This document shows, in pieces, positions 51,743 to 60,006 of a DNA stretch of 64,000 bases. This DNA comes from Achromobacter arsenitoxydans SY8 (lineage in GTDB: Bacteria > Pseudomonadota > Gammaproteobacteria > Burkholderiales > Burkholderiaceae_B), in contig NZ_AGUF01000007.1 in the NCBI RefSeq assembly GCF_000236785.1, positions 1 through 64,000 on the forward strand, given 5' to 3'. Position numbers and translations under genes: made by a program. How positions within the stretch are numbered: the stretch's first letter is position 1; each line of letters begins with the position of its first letter. The notes under the pieces are model-generated. The model did no database searches, had not been told where the DNA came from, and worked only from the letters and a program-made list of their open reading frames with translations.

Positions 51743-54234
51743 ATCAGCTCCTTGCCCGCCTCATCAGCGCCAGTCTCCTGCGCGGAAGTGTCGATTTCAA
51801 ATGAACAATGCTGCTCGCTGGCTCCGCCCCACTTCACGGTAAACCGGCTCACCCCCTGCAGGCCGGTCAGCCAGGCGCGGCCGACGGGACCAACAATGCC
51901 CCGCTGCTTCCCATCGGCCTCGTGGATGGCGGAACCGAACGGGATGGTGGCGCCCGTAGGACTCTTGAGCACCACCAGAATCGTCCGGCCCAGTTCTGTC
52001 TCGAATTTCGCGACCACGATCGCGCCGCGCGTGGGAACGACCGTCGCCACGTTCCGCCCGAGCATCGCTTCGATATTGTCGAAATCGGGGCGTAACGAAA
52101 TCCGGTTTTCCCGGTAAGGCGTGGCTGAAGGCACCAGCGCCCTGCCCGCGCTATTCGTCCGGACGCCCGGATAGGCCTCCACGATCAGGTTGGCGGCGCC
52201 GGGGGCCTCCACGATGACGGCTGTTTCGCCGATGTTCTGCCCAAACAGCACTCCCTTGCTGTCGACCACCACCGCGCCGCTGAAATCGACGTTTGTGTTG
52301 GACGCCCCGGCGTTATAGCCGTGGCTCAGGTTCGCCTGGCCCACCGGTGACGCGTAGCCCACCGCGGCATAGCCCCGCCCGCCGCCCTGAGAGCCGCCGC
52401 CGACGCCTGCCTGCACCGCATAGGTCAGGGCATAGTCGTCCGTTAACGCGCCGCTCAAGTTGGCGTCGTGGGCGGTCCCCTGGCCCTGGATGCGGCTCAT
52501 GGTGTAGCTTGCGTTGTGCCTGCCGCCCAATGGCAGGCTGAGCGTCAGCATGACTGTCGACTGACGCTTCTGCCACGGGCTGGTGTTGACGCCATAGTTC
52601 AGCGCATAACCCACTTGCCCAACCGCGCTGGAAAAGGAAAACTGCGCAAAGGATGCATTGCGCGGCGCGTTCCGATAAGTAATGCCGTAATAGTTGAACG
52701 ACAATGAGCTCGCCTTGCCGATGCGCTGGGATAGCCACAGCTGGTACTCGTGCATCCGCTCGTAGCCCCTGAAGCGGCCGATCTCGCTGCGCTCCCGCAC
52801 CGCCTCATCCAGGCTCCGGTAGCCGTCGGAGTTGTACCGGTATCCAGCCAGCGTCAGGTCGGTTCCCATTTCGGGAAACGCCTTGGCGTACTGGATCCGC
52901 GCCGCGGCGCCCACCAGTTTCCCGCCATCCGCCGCTTGCGTGCGCGAGGACGTTACGTCGGCAGACACCGCACCCAGTTCCCTGAGATTCAGGGCCAGGC
53001 CCGCGGCGCCTGCATGATATCCCCCCTGCGCGCTCGTCAGCCCGCCATATGCAGTCATGCCCAGCGGCAGGCCATGCGCCAACGTCAGCTGCGCCATCAA
53101 GGGACGATCGTCAACATAGGCTTGGCGATGCTGGCCCACAGCAAAGCTGTAGTTCCACGTTCCCTCGCGCAGCATCGTGGGCAATGCCGAAAACGGCTGG
53201 GAAAGGCGGGTAGTGCGGCCGCCCAGTTCTTCAATCGTCACTTCGAGATCGCCGGCGCCCGGCGTGGAGAACAAGTCGTCGATAACGAAAGGGCCCGCCG
53301 GCACGAAGGTCGTGTAGATCGCATAGCCGTTCTGCCGGATGGTGACCTTGGCGTTGGAGGGCGCTACGCCCCGCACCACCGGCGCGTAACCGCGCTGGCT
53401 GTCCGGCAGCATCCCATCGTCGGATTGCAGGAGCACTCCGCGGAACCGCGAGGCATAGAAAATATTCCCGGGCGTCGAGCTATCGCCCACGCGCAGCCAG
53501 CCTCGCCACCGCGCAATGTCGCGCTCGGCGTACAAATCGCTCAGGTCCCATTCGGAACGCGCCGCGCTACCGTAGTAGCTGCCATTGGCCCTCAGACGCC
53601 ACGCGCCAAGATTGAATCCATTCCGGAAGCTCGCGAAGGTGGAATTGCTGGCCCCGCCGCCCGCTTCACCAGAGAACCTGGCCGCGTTATGGGAAACGCG
53701 GTACGAGGACCAGAATGCAGTCGTGCCGTTGTCCCAGAGTTCGGGGGCAATGGCTCCACGGGCCTTGCGGTCCATAGCGGCCTGCGCAATGGACAAGTTC
53801 AGTACGTTCTTGTCCTGGTCATAGTGCGCTTCGGCCGTCGGCAGAGCCCGCAACACGGCGGCGCAGTTCGCCGGATCCAGATCCTGCAACGCGGGAAAGG
53901 CCTCGACCTTGACTCCCATTTCCTTCAACAGCGCCACGGTGAAACAAGGCTGCGCGTCTTCCTTGCCCTCTTGGGAGGTGAATTCGATTTCACGCACACC
54001 GAAGGTCTGGCGATTCAAGCTGATAAGTACCGACTTCCTGCCCGGAAGCACGCGATTCGAGAATGCGAACACAGACAGGTCAACACCGGTTGAACCTGCC
54101 TTCTGGTGCAAAAAGCTGCTGTCGAATGTGGCCGCTTCCTGGGTTGTCTCAGCCGCGATGCTGCAGCTGGCGCTTACGGCCAGGATCGCGACTGCCGATA
54201 CATCAACGGCAGTACGGATCAGATTCTGTTTCAC
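51733..54234 (-). CDS. fimbrial outer-membrane usher protein
   Basis: This 833-residue protein has a signal peptide and an N-terminal chaperone-binding domain. A 24-strand barrel with plug follows (VAPSNAKVTIRQNGYAIYTT; GPFVIDDLFSTPGAGDLEV), then the C-terminal domains (PSATPYRENRISLRPDFDNI). This matches the FimD/PapC family in normal length. It exports and polymerises the pilus through the outer membrane. It overlaps the chaperone gene by 4 bp and the adhesin gene by 10 bp, implying tight translational coupling. Confidence 0.95.
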   Translation of the reverse strand: MKQNLIRTAVDVSAVAILAVSASCSIAAETTQEAATFDSSFLHQKAGSTGVDLSVFAFSNRVLPGRKSVLISLNRQTFGVREIEFTSQEGKEDAQPCFTVALLKEMGVKVEAFPALQDLDPANCAAVLRALPTAEAHYDQDKNVLNLSIAQAAMDRKARGAIAPELWDNGTTAFWSSYRVSHNAARFSGEAGGGASNSTFASFRNGFNLGAWRLRANGSYYGSAARSEWDLSDLYAERDIARWRGWLRVGDSSTPGNIFYASRFRGVLLQSDDGMLPDSQRGYAPVVRGVAPSNAKVTIRQNGYAIYTTFVPAGPFVIDDLFSTPGAGDLEVTIEELGGRTTRLSQPFSALPTMLREGTWNYSFAVGQHRQAYVDDRPLMAQLTLAHGLPLGMTAYGGLTSAQGGYHAGAAGLALNLRELGAVSADVTSSRTQAADGGKLVGAAARIQYAKAFPEMGTDLTLAGYRYNSDGYRSLDEAVRERSEIGRFRGYERMHEYQLWLSQRIGKASSLSFNYYGITYRNAPRNASFAQFSFSSAVGQVGYALNYGVNTSPWQKRQSTVMLTLSLPLGGRHNASYTMSRIQGQGTAHDANLSGALTDDYALTYAVQAGVGGGSQGGGRGYAAVGYASPVGQANLSHGYNAGASNTNVDFSGAVVVDSKGVLFGQNIGETAVIVEAPGAANLIVEAYPGVRTNSAGRALVPSATPYRENRISLRPDFDNIEAMLGRNVATVVPTRGAIVVAKFETELGRTILVVLKSPTGATIPFGSAIHEADGKQRGIVGPVGRAWLTGLQGVSRFTVKWGGASEQHCSFEIDTSAQETGADEAGKELICA

Positions 54235-54971
54235 GGTTTGCGCCCGTCGGAAGCCTCTGCCTCAAACTGTGCGGAGGCCTCCGGCCAATCTTCCACCACA
54301 CCGTAGTCGTTGACGACTTTCGCCCGCACGGCCAAGGTCCCATTCGGACATTTGGCAAGCGGCAGCCTGGTCGTGGCTAGCGGCTTAGCCACGACAGTGC
54401 GTCCAAACCCGCCGCCTTCGCCGGCCACCTCGATCGCCGAGAAATTGACGGTGAAGACCGACGCATTCCTGGCCGCGAGCTGACAACCCGAGCCGTCTTT
54501 CACCCACGACCATTGCATCAATGACGCGCCGCGCGGCGATTCCCGGATGGCTTCCGGACGATAGAAGAGCTTGATGCGCGTGCGCGTGGCAAGCGTCAGG
54601 CTGTTTTCATTGGCGCCCGCCTTCTTTTGCGGAATCTCCAGCACGTTCAGCCAGTAATAGCTCTCTCGGTCGCCCGGAAGGTCCGCGCCGACGCGAGAGA
54701 TGCTGAGGCTGCGCTCGGCGCCGCCATCGAAGCGGCTCAAGGGCGGGGTCACGAAGAACGGCGTTTCCATTTCCTCGGACTCGCCGTCGATCCATGCCTG
54801 GACGACAAAGGGATCACCGCCATGGTTTTTTGCGAAAACAGATACGTTCTTGTCCTTCTCGTTGAAGATGACGCGAGTGCTGGACAGTTGCACGGCCGCC
54901 TCCGCGGAACCGGCCGCCAACGTCCCGAGCGCGGCGATAACGGGGAGCAGATTTCTGAGGAATTTGTTCAT
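54231..54971 (-). CDS. periplasmic pilus chaperone
   Basis: This 246-residue protein has a signal peptide (LLPVIAALGTLAAGSAEAAV). Two immunoglobulin-like domains follow, with the family signature DRESYYWLNVLEIPQKK and the conserved Arg of the subunit-binding cleft near SSTRVIFNEKD. It caps pilin subunits by donor-strand complementation and hands them to the usher. Confidence 0.93.
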   Translation of the reverse strand: MNKFLRNLLPVIAALGTLAAGSAEAAVQLSSTRVIFNEKDKNVSVFAKNHGGDPFVVQAWIDGESEEMETPFFVTPPLSRFDGGAERSLSISRVGADLPGDRESYYWLNVLEIPQKKAGANENSLTLATRTRIKLFYRPEAIRESPRGASLMQWSWVKDGSGCQLAARNASVFTVNFSAIEVAGEGGGFGRTVVAKPLATTRLPLAKCPNGTLAVRAKVVNDYGVVEDWPEASAQFEAEASDGRKP

Positions 54972-55069
54972 GAGTCTGTCTAGCGGCTCGCGTAAAGCGA
55001 CCCCGCCAAAGTTTGCAGTGAAGAAGGCGTGCGCCCAGGCAAGCCGGCCAGAACGGGCGCAAACGGGAA

Positions 55070-55612
55070 TCAGGAGTACGTCAGCGTTATCGTCGCGGTG
55101 GCATTGGCCGTTCCGGATCGCATCGCCGGGGCGCCTACAGGCTTGACATAAAGACTCGTGAACGTGAATGTGTTCTGCGTCGAGTTCACATTGAAGGGAT
55201 ATGACGCCCCGCCATCCATGCGCACGGTGATTCCCGAACCATGCACACTGTCATTCGTGCGAACCTGTACGCCGAATCCCGTAGCGGTTCCCGCGCCCGC
55301 CGTCAACGCAAGAGAAGTGTTGCTTCCATACGCGAGGGTGCCATTGAACTTAAGGTTCGCCGACTGCAGCGTGGTGATGTCGCAAGCATTCAGGGTCACC
55401 GTGAACGGCTTCCAGTATTGCGAGGCCGGGGTGCTTGAAGCCGTGAACTCCGAAATCGGCACATCACCCATGGCGACCGCGTTCACCGATATGGAGCATG
55501 GCGTGGCGGTGATACGCCCCGTGATGTTCAAGGTTGCCGTCTGGCCGTGCGCAACACATGCCGCGGACAGAAGCACTGCCGCGACACTTGCATTTGCAAT
55601 GTTGATATTCAT
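55070..55612 (-). CDS. fimbrial subunit (second pilin)
   Basis: This 180-residue protein has a signal peptide (MNINIANASVAAVLLSAACV...AHG) and a pilin fold with the Cys pair (ATPCSISVN and LNACDITTLQ). It ends NATATITLTYS with the penultimate Tyr. It is probably a minor or adaptor subunit, or an alternative major subunit. It starts 458 bp upstream of the usher-linked coding block's first chaperone stop-free stretch, with a 98 bp gap to the chaperone gene. Confidence 0.9.
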   Translation of the reverse strand: MNINIANASVAAVLLSAACVAHGQTATLNITGRITATPCSISVNAVAMGDVPISEFTASSTPASQYWKPFTVTLNACDITTLQSANLKFNGTLAYGSNTSLALTAGAGTATGFGVQVRTNDSVHGSGITVRMDGGASYPFNVNSTQNTFTFTSLYVKPVGAPAMRSGTANATATITLTYS

Positions 55613-55770
55613 GTAGTCATCCAGCGCCCCTGCGTAGCTCGGCAGGCGCCATATAAGTGCAAACATTCCTGACAGAAAGCGCCAGGACAGCGACCGCCTC
55701 TTCGCGTTCAGCGGAAATCCCGCCAGGGCATTGAGCCGATGTTTTTGTTATTGCGAATAGAGTTCAGTGC

Positions 55771-55796
55771 AGCGGGCCGGACGCTTCCGGCCCGCT
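55771..55796 (-). terminator. hairpin after the major fimbrin gene
   Basis: A perfect 10 bp stem AGCGGGCCGG / CCGGCCCGCT with a 6-base loop lies 19 bp after the major fimbrin stop. No T-run follows. Such hairpins behind the main pilin gene typically stabilise its message or cause partial termination, so that more pilin than usher is made. Confidence 0.65.
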
Positions 55797-55815
55797 GCTC
55801 ATCAACTAGCGCAGA

Positions 55816-56346
55816 TTACGAATAGGTAACTTCGAACACCGCACGGGCATTGGCCGGACCAGCGGTGACCGTCGCCGCCGTGGATTCGTAGAACGCCTTG
55901 AAGTTGATGATGTTGGTGCCTTCCGCCAACGTGTAGCTGACGCCGGCGCCACCAACGACCACCTCATTGCCGCGCTCGTCGACCAGGCCCACGGCAACGC
56001 CTTGCGCGCCGCTTCCGTTTTCCAGGCCAAGCAGGCGGGTATTGACGACACTGCCAGCCCCGGCGCGGAAGGAGATCGCGGCGGTATGCATTATCTCGGT
56101 GTCGCAATTAAGCAGCGCGATGGAGAACGGGCTTTGCGGCCCCTTGTCGCCGACGGCCGCAAAGTAGTTGGTGGAAATGCTGCCCATGCTGACGACCATA
56201 TCGGAGCCTTGCTGGCCGCCGCCGATCGAGCAAGGCGACGTGGTGATCTCGCCTTGGAACGAAATGTTGCCCGTATCTGCGGATGCAATGCCGGCAACGG
56301 CCACCAGGGTAGAGGCGATCAGGGTGTTGAGAACGAGCTTTTTCAT
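55816..56346 (-). CDS. major fimbrial subunit (fimbrin)
   Basis: This 176-residue protein has a signal peptide (MKKLVLNTLIASTLVAVAGI...SAD). The pilin fold has Cys pair TSPCSIGGG and LLNCDTEIMH and ends ARAVFEVTYS with the penultimate Tyr. Size and first position among the pilus genes fit the major rod subunit. Its ATG is only 11 bp after the stop of the unknown gene at 56358. No homopolymeric C-tract of the Bordetella fim type lies upstream. Confidence 0.9.
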   Translation of the reverse strand: MKKLVLNTLIASTLVAVAGIASADTGNISFQGEITTSPCSIGGGQQGSDMVVSMGSISTNYFAAVGDKGPQSPFSIALLNCDTEIMHTAAISFRAGAGSVVNTRLLGLENGSGAQGVAVGLVDERGNEVVVGGAGVSYTLAEGTNIINFKAFYESTAATVTAGPANARAVFEVTYS

Positions 56347-56357
56347 GGCTTTTAAAC

Positions 56358-56804
56358 CTAATTGTGTTGAAAGGAAAAAACTGAAGTGGCGGATGAAGTT
56401 CCGTCGGATGCTTGCTTGCGGATTCGACAGGTGGATGCTCCGGCCTGGATACGCGCCACACGCGCAAGGCAGCCCAACAGCCGGTTTCCCGGCCAAAACA
56501 CCCATCGGCGCACGATGCGTCCCAAAAGGTGCGGCTGCTTGCTGACGCCCAGTTCGTACTTCAGGTCGGCGACCATCCACCGAACGACCACAGCAAGCCT
56601 TTTTGCCAGCGGCGGATGCTTGCGCATCAACCGCAGACAAGGGATAGCCCAGACGCGATAACCAAGATGACTCGTCGGGGAGAATTTCTTTGCGCAATGG
56701 GTCGCGTCGTACACCCAGTCTTGGACGGAAATGAGGTCGAGACGGCGCAGTTCGTTGCACACGATCTTCCGTTCGTAGTCGACCCATATGCCCAGCTTGC
56801 TCAT
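56358..56804 (-). CDS. basic protein of unknown function between permease and fimbrial genes
   Basis: This 148-residue, strongly basic protein is rich in Arg, Trp and Cys (SKLGIWVDYERKIVCNELRR; LMRKHPPLAKRLAVVVRWMV; LLGRIVRRWVFWPGNRLLG). It has no signal peptide; amphipathic Trp/Arg stretches suggest membrane or nucleic-acid association. The ATG at 56804 has an AAGGTGA ribosome site that lies at the end of the permease gene. I do not recognise a family. Its tight fit on both sides suggests one transcript from the permease into the fimbrial genes. Confidence 0.6.
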   Translation of the reverse strand: MSKLGIWVDYERKIVCNELRRLDLISVQDWVYDATHCAKKFSPTSHLGYRVWAIPCLRLMRKHPPLAKRLAVVVRWMVADLKYELGVSKQPHLLGRIVRRWVFWPGNRLLGCLARVARIQAGASTCRIRKQASDGTSSATSVFSFQHN

Positions 56805-56817
56805 GCGATTCACCTTG

Positions 56818-58230
56818 TCAGTTGACAGGCGCACAGGCGGTCTGCGAGCCCGGCGCGCTGGGTTGGGACCGCTTCCACTGGAGAGCCCGGGTCAACACCA
56901 CGTAGCCCAGCCAAAGAAGCAACAGGAAAGGAAGTCCGATGCGCAGCGTGGACGAAAATGCGTCGACGGCCATCGTGGACATTGCGATTGCAGCGATGAG
57001 GACCGCGCAACATCCCGCCGTGAGGGCCCCCAAGCGCCTGGGTTTGGAACCGTCCGCCGCCGGGACGTAACGGCCGCGCCAGTAGCGCAGGCAGGTCAGG
57101 AAGATCGCGAACCACACGCCCAGCAGACCGGTCGTCGCGACCGCGGTCGCGATGGTGTGGAACCCGTCGGCGGACCACGCGTTGACCAGGAATACCGTTA
57201 ATGAAAGGCCCGCCGTCGCAATAACGGCCCGCGCAGGACCGCTGGCGGAGGATCGGCCAAGCACGCCAGGCGCCTGCCCCGCGCGCGCCAGGCTGAACAA
57301 CATTCGCGACGCGCAATACATCTGGCTGTTCAAGACAGACAACACGGTGACCACCACCAGCACCCGGAACAGGGTGTTGGGCCACGGCATGCCGGCCAGT
57401 TCCAACAGCGTGGCAAAGGGGGGCTGAAACAGGGATACCTTGCCGCTGTGGACCAATGCCGCCGACGCCGTGACCGCTGCAAGCGCCAGACCCACGACTG
57501 CCAACGAGGCAAGGCGCATGCCGCGCCGCAGCGCCTGGGCCGTGGCCTTCGTTTCGGCTGCCACGATGGCCAGCGACTCGATGCCGACGAAGCCCAGCAC
57601 AGCAAGCAGGAATGCCTGCCAGACGCCTGAGAACGGCACGTTCTGAATCACTAAGGAGAGATCAACCGGTGCGCGCGCCGGCATCTGGGCACCGGACACG
57701 GCGTAGTGGAAAGCCAGGCCAACAAGCGCAACAAGAGCGAGAATCTTGGCAGCGGAAAGCGCGACTTCGCAGCGCGCGAAGGATCGTGCTCCGAGCACGT
57801 TTACCGCGGCAATGCCTGCGAGCGCCGTCGCCAGCATCAGACCGGCATTGATCTGCGGCGCCCAGGCCCGGACCACCGGCGCAAGCAGAGATACTTCCGT
57901 CCCGATAATCAGGACGAATGAAATGAAGTATGCGGCGCGCACCATGAACCCCGCAGCGGGGCCCAGATGGGATTCTGCATAGGAACCGAATGCGCCGGGA
58001 GTGGGATATCTTGCGGCAAGGAGACTCAAGCAGGCCATCAGCGCTAGCGCCACTAGCGCCCCGGCCAAATACGCCGGAACCGCTGCGAGACCAGCGGCAA
58101 ACAGCGGAAATGCGCTGCCCGATACCAGGCCATAACTGATGACAGTACCGAACGCGACCATGGACATCTGGCCACCGCTTAGGACGGCTGGCAGGCCCGC
58201 CTCTCGGAGGATAATGCTGCTGATACTCAT
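56818..58230 (-). CDS. APC-superfamily amino acid/polyamine permease
   Basis: The 470-residue protein has about 12 membrane helices and the APC landmarks: GLPAVLSGGQMSMVAFGTVIS near the first helix, YPTPGAFGSYAESHLGPAAGF, and LAVLGFVGIESLAIVAAETK in the middle. It transports an amino acid or amine; the substrate is not clear. A perfect 10 bp inverted repeat lies 27 bp upstream of the start. Confidence 0.88.
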   Translation of the reverse strand: MSISSIILREAGLPAVLSGGQMSMVAFGTVISYGLVSGSAFPLFAAGLAAVPAYLAGALVALALMACLSLLAARYPTPGAFGSYAESHLGPAAGFMVRAAYFISFVLIIGTEVSLLAPVVRAWAPQINAGLMLATALAGIAAVNVLGARSFARCEVALSAAKILALVALVGLAFHYAVSGAQMPARAPVDLSLVIQNVPFSGVWQAFLLAVLGFVGIESLAIVAAETKATAQALRRGMRLASLAVVGLALAAVTASAALVHSGKVSLFQPPFATLLELAGMPWPNTLFRVLVVVTVLSVLNSQMYCASRMLFSLARAGQAPGVLGRSSASGPARAVIATAGLSLTVFLVNAWSADGFHTIATAVATTGLLGVWFAIFLTCLRYWRGRYVPAADGSKPRRLGALTAGCCAVLIAAIAMSTMAVDAFSSTLRIGLPFLLLLWLGYVVLTRALQWKRSQPSAPGSQTACAPVN

Positions 58231-58256
58231 CGCTTCTTTGGACTCTGGAGGCCGGC

Positions 58257-58280
58257 GTGATCTTCAATGCTGAAGATCAC
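58257..58280. promoter_or_regulatory. perfect inverted repeat GTGATCTTCA-ATGC-TGAAGATCAC
   Basis: Two exact 10-base arms with a 4-base centre stand 26 bp upstream of the permease start codon. It could be an operator over the promoter or an RNA hairpin in the leader. No adjacent regulator gene is seen. Confidence 0.6.
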
Positions 58281-58693
58281 GTGTTTCATCGAATTTCCGC
58301 AGACGGCCACGATCTCACCGTGGCGCAACTGTAGATGTCCGGACACCGCGCGTATGTAGAAAGATTACGAATAGCGCTTACCAAACAACGTTCAAATAGA
58401 AGCGGGAAACATCAAGCGAGAGATCCCGATGTTTGCTCTTTCGGAACATGCATATTTGTGATCGGCAGCATCGGGACAATTGCTCCAGGCCAGCGCTGCG
58501 CACGGTAAGGCAAGGCAAGCCGCGACCGACATATTTGAAATATTTATTGAGTGCGCGTGCGGCAAATGGGGACGCGCTGAGAACTGAGGACGGTGAAGCC
58601 CCGAGGATGGATCAGTGATCCAGAGCGCCGGGCCGACCGAGAGCGGGACGAACGATGCGTTGAAGGCTGATCTCCAGCCCGTTGCCGAAAACG
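58281..58693. other. intergenic, no supported gene
   Basis: About 410 bp of mixed composition lie between the permease control region and the repeat block. The open frames here have no ribosome site or coding character. Promoter elements for the permease must be in the left part. Confidence 0.4.
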
Positions 58694-58763
58694 CCAAAAA
58701 CACAAAGGCCGTTAGTGAACATGGTCACTAACGGCCTTTGGATGGATTGGCCAGGGCGGCGCG
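58694..58763. repeat. repeat copy A: terminator plus decayed tRNA-Pro 3' end
   Basis: This 70 bp is the same as copy B at 59932-60002 except for one extra A in B. Within it, the 16-mer at 58746-58761 (minus strand CGCCGCCCTGGCCAAT) matches the tRNA-Pro 3' end plus CCA and following bases (CACCGCCCCGACCAAT) at 13 of 16 positions. Confidence 0.85.
58704..58739. terminator. terminator A (copy of the tRNA-Pro terminator)
   Basis: The 15 bp stem AAAGGCCGTTAGTGA / TCACTAACGGCCTTT has a 6-base loop and is T-rich on the minus side. It follows the secreted-protein gene (stop at 58778) on the minus strand. The stem is identical to those of terminators B and C. Confidence 0.85.
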
Positions 58764-58777
58764 ATTGCCGTATCAGG

Positions 58778-59320
58778 TCAAGGCGTTAGCCCATAGAACT
58801 TCATCGGCTGGCAGTCGCGATGCACTTCCTGCGTATGCAAATAGCGCTTCAAGCACTCGATGTTCTTCCTAACCCGCGTTGCTTCTTCCGGCGACAGGGA
58901 GTGAAGTATCTCGTCTGCAGCCAGTGCGGATTGATACTGTCCCATCGCGTTGTTCATGTCGCCATTGACCCCAAGCTGTGTGCCCCCACGCTGCCCCCGA
59001 ATTTCCCCCAACATCTTTAAGTTAGACGTGACATATTCATCCAAGACATGCGGGCCAGGATAGCGAATGGCACTTTCACCAAACGACTTAGCAGCGGCGG
59101 ACCAGTATTTGCGCTGCTTGTATCTCGTGCCCTCTTGAAAGAAAAATTCGGCAACTTTTCTGTCTCTCCCTTCCGGATTGTCCTGAAGCCATTTGGCAAC
59201 AGCCTCGGGGCTAGACAACTGTTGCTGGGTCAAGAATTCGTCTGCAAATGAGCTGCCGCAAAGGCCCAATGCGAAGATAAAACTAAGCCACAACTTTGAC
59301 AGTACCGACCGTTTTCCCAT
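58778..59320 (-). CDS. exported protein of unknown function, intact member of a duplicated family
   Basis: This 180-residue protein has a signal peptide (LSKLWLSFIFALGLCGSSFA) and a helical mature part (FLTQQQLSSPEAVAKWLQDN; RKYWSAAAKSFGESAIRYPG) of TPR/Sel1-like character. Its end RKNIECLKRYLHTQEVHRDC recurs in a broken copy at 60007-60120. I chose the second ATG (59320), which lies five bases after GGAG; the first ATG is only two bases from it. It starts 18 bp after the stop of a Gly-rich C-terminal remnant, a layout that recalls toxin/immunity pairs, but that is only inference. Confidence 0.7.
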   Translation of the reverse strand: MGKRSVLSKLWLSFIFALGLCGSSFADEFLTQQQLSSPEAVAKWLQDNPEGRDRKVAEFFFQEGTRYKQRKYWSAAAKSFGESAIRYPGPHVLDEYVTSNLKMLGEIRGQRGGTQLGVNGDMNNAMGQYQSALAADEILHSLSPEEATRVRKNIECLKRYLHTQEVHRDCQPMKFYGLTP

Positions 59321-59338
59321 CATTGCTCCTGCACAGAA

Positions 59339-59482
59339 TCAGATACCGATAAAGCTCTGTCCACCAGGTTTGTTGGACAGCCCCGAACCTGTGCCGCTGC
59401 CGATGGCCGTGCCCATATAGGTCGCTGCAACCGTCACCGCGCCGCTGCCGGCGCCTATTGGACCGTTACCGCCCCCACCTCC
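59339..59482 (-). pseudogene. remnant of the C-terminus of a Gly-rich protein
   Basis: A 47-codon frame follows a stop codon and has no start codon of its own. It reads as a Gly/Ser-rich tail with NGPIGAGSGAVTVAATYMGT and GLSNKPGGQSFIGI, then TGA. The composition suits the end of a large secreted or toxin protein, and the position just upstream of the exported-protein gene suggests that a longer gene was lost. It could also be chance coding. Confidence 0.45.
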
Positions 59483-59533
59483 TCACAGGCTCGTAACGTC
59501 AGTTCTCTCGTTATTCTTCCTTTAACAAAAAAT

Positions 59534-59746
59534 TCATTCATCCACCCAATCCCCGACGACAATCGACACGGTAAGCAGCAGCGTGAAAACGATGGGATTG
59601 AGCTGTCTCGTCCAGTTCTTGCCCTGAATTTTTCTGAGTATCTGATGCCCCCCGAAAATAATGACCGCAACAACTAGGTTGATTGCAAGCACAGACCAAA
59701 ACTCGGAGGCCGTACGTAAAGACCATTGCACGCCAAGAAGCTCCAT
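59534..59746 (-). CDS. small two-helix membrane protein, unknown
   Basis: This 70-residue protein has two hydrophobic helices (FWSVLAINLVVAVIIFGG and PIVFTLLLTVSIVVGDWV) joined by a basic loop. The ATG at 59746 is preceded by GGAGAAAGTG. A possible promoter lies about 70 bp upstream. It sits inside the repeat-bounded segment, so it is probably cargo of that segment. No family was recognised. Confidence 0.6.
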   Translation of the reverse strand: MELLGVQWSLRTASEFWSVLAINLVVAVIIFGGHQILRKIQGKNWTRQLNPIVFTLLLTVSIVVGDWVDE

Positions 59747-59814
59747 CACTTTCTCCGTTCATCGTTGCGCACCCATGATCCACACGCATGGCGCGTCTCA
59801 TGCAGAAGCCAAAC

Positions 59815-59845
59815 CATATAGTGTTTTGTAAAGCCGTTCTGACAA
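59815..59845 (-). promoter_or_regulatory. possible promoter of the small membrane protein gene
   Basis: On the minus strand there is TTGTCA (59840-59845), a 19 bp spacer and TATATG (59815-59820). The spacer is longer than ideal. Confidence 0.35.
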
Positions 59846-59931
59846 ATGGCTGACTATCAATGAAGTTCGAAGAAGGGCCCACCTGCTCCCCGTGATTAGT
59901 ACGAAATCCACGGAGCCCGCCACCGGCAGCT

Positions 59932-60002
59932 CCAAAAAACACAAAGGCCGTTAGTGAACATGGTCACTAACGGCCTTTGGATGGATTGGCCAGGGCGGCG
60001 CG
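59932..60002. repeat. repeat copy B: terminator plus decayed tRNA-Pro 3' end
   Basis: This is a 71 bp copy of repeat A with one extra A. The tRNA-like 16-mer is at 59985-60000. The stretch lies directly after (minus strand) the broken paralogue of the exported-protein gene. Confidence 0.85.
59943..59978. terminator. terminator B (copy of the tRNA-Pro terminator)
   Basis: It has the same 15 bp stem as terminators A and C, with the A-type loop ACATGG. On the minus strand it is followed by TGTGTTTTTTGG. Confidence 0.8.
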
Positions 60003-60006
60003 CTTC

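Noticed and set aside
56340-56420. Possible phase-variation C-tract upstream of the fimbrin gene, as in Bordetella fim genes
   Set aside because: No homopolymeric C or G run is present in this stretch.
58392-58703. Possible 103-residue minus-strand protein before repeat A
   Set aside because: No ribosome site, mixed composition and no motif; it ends in a region with no other coding sign.
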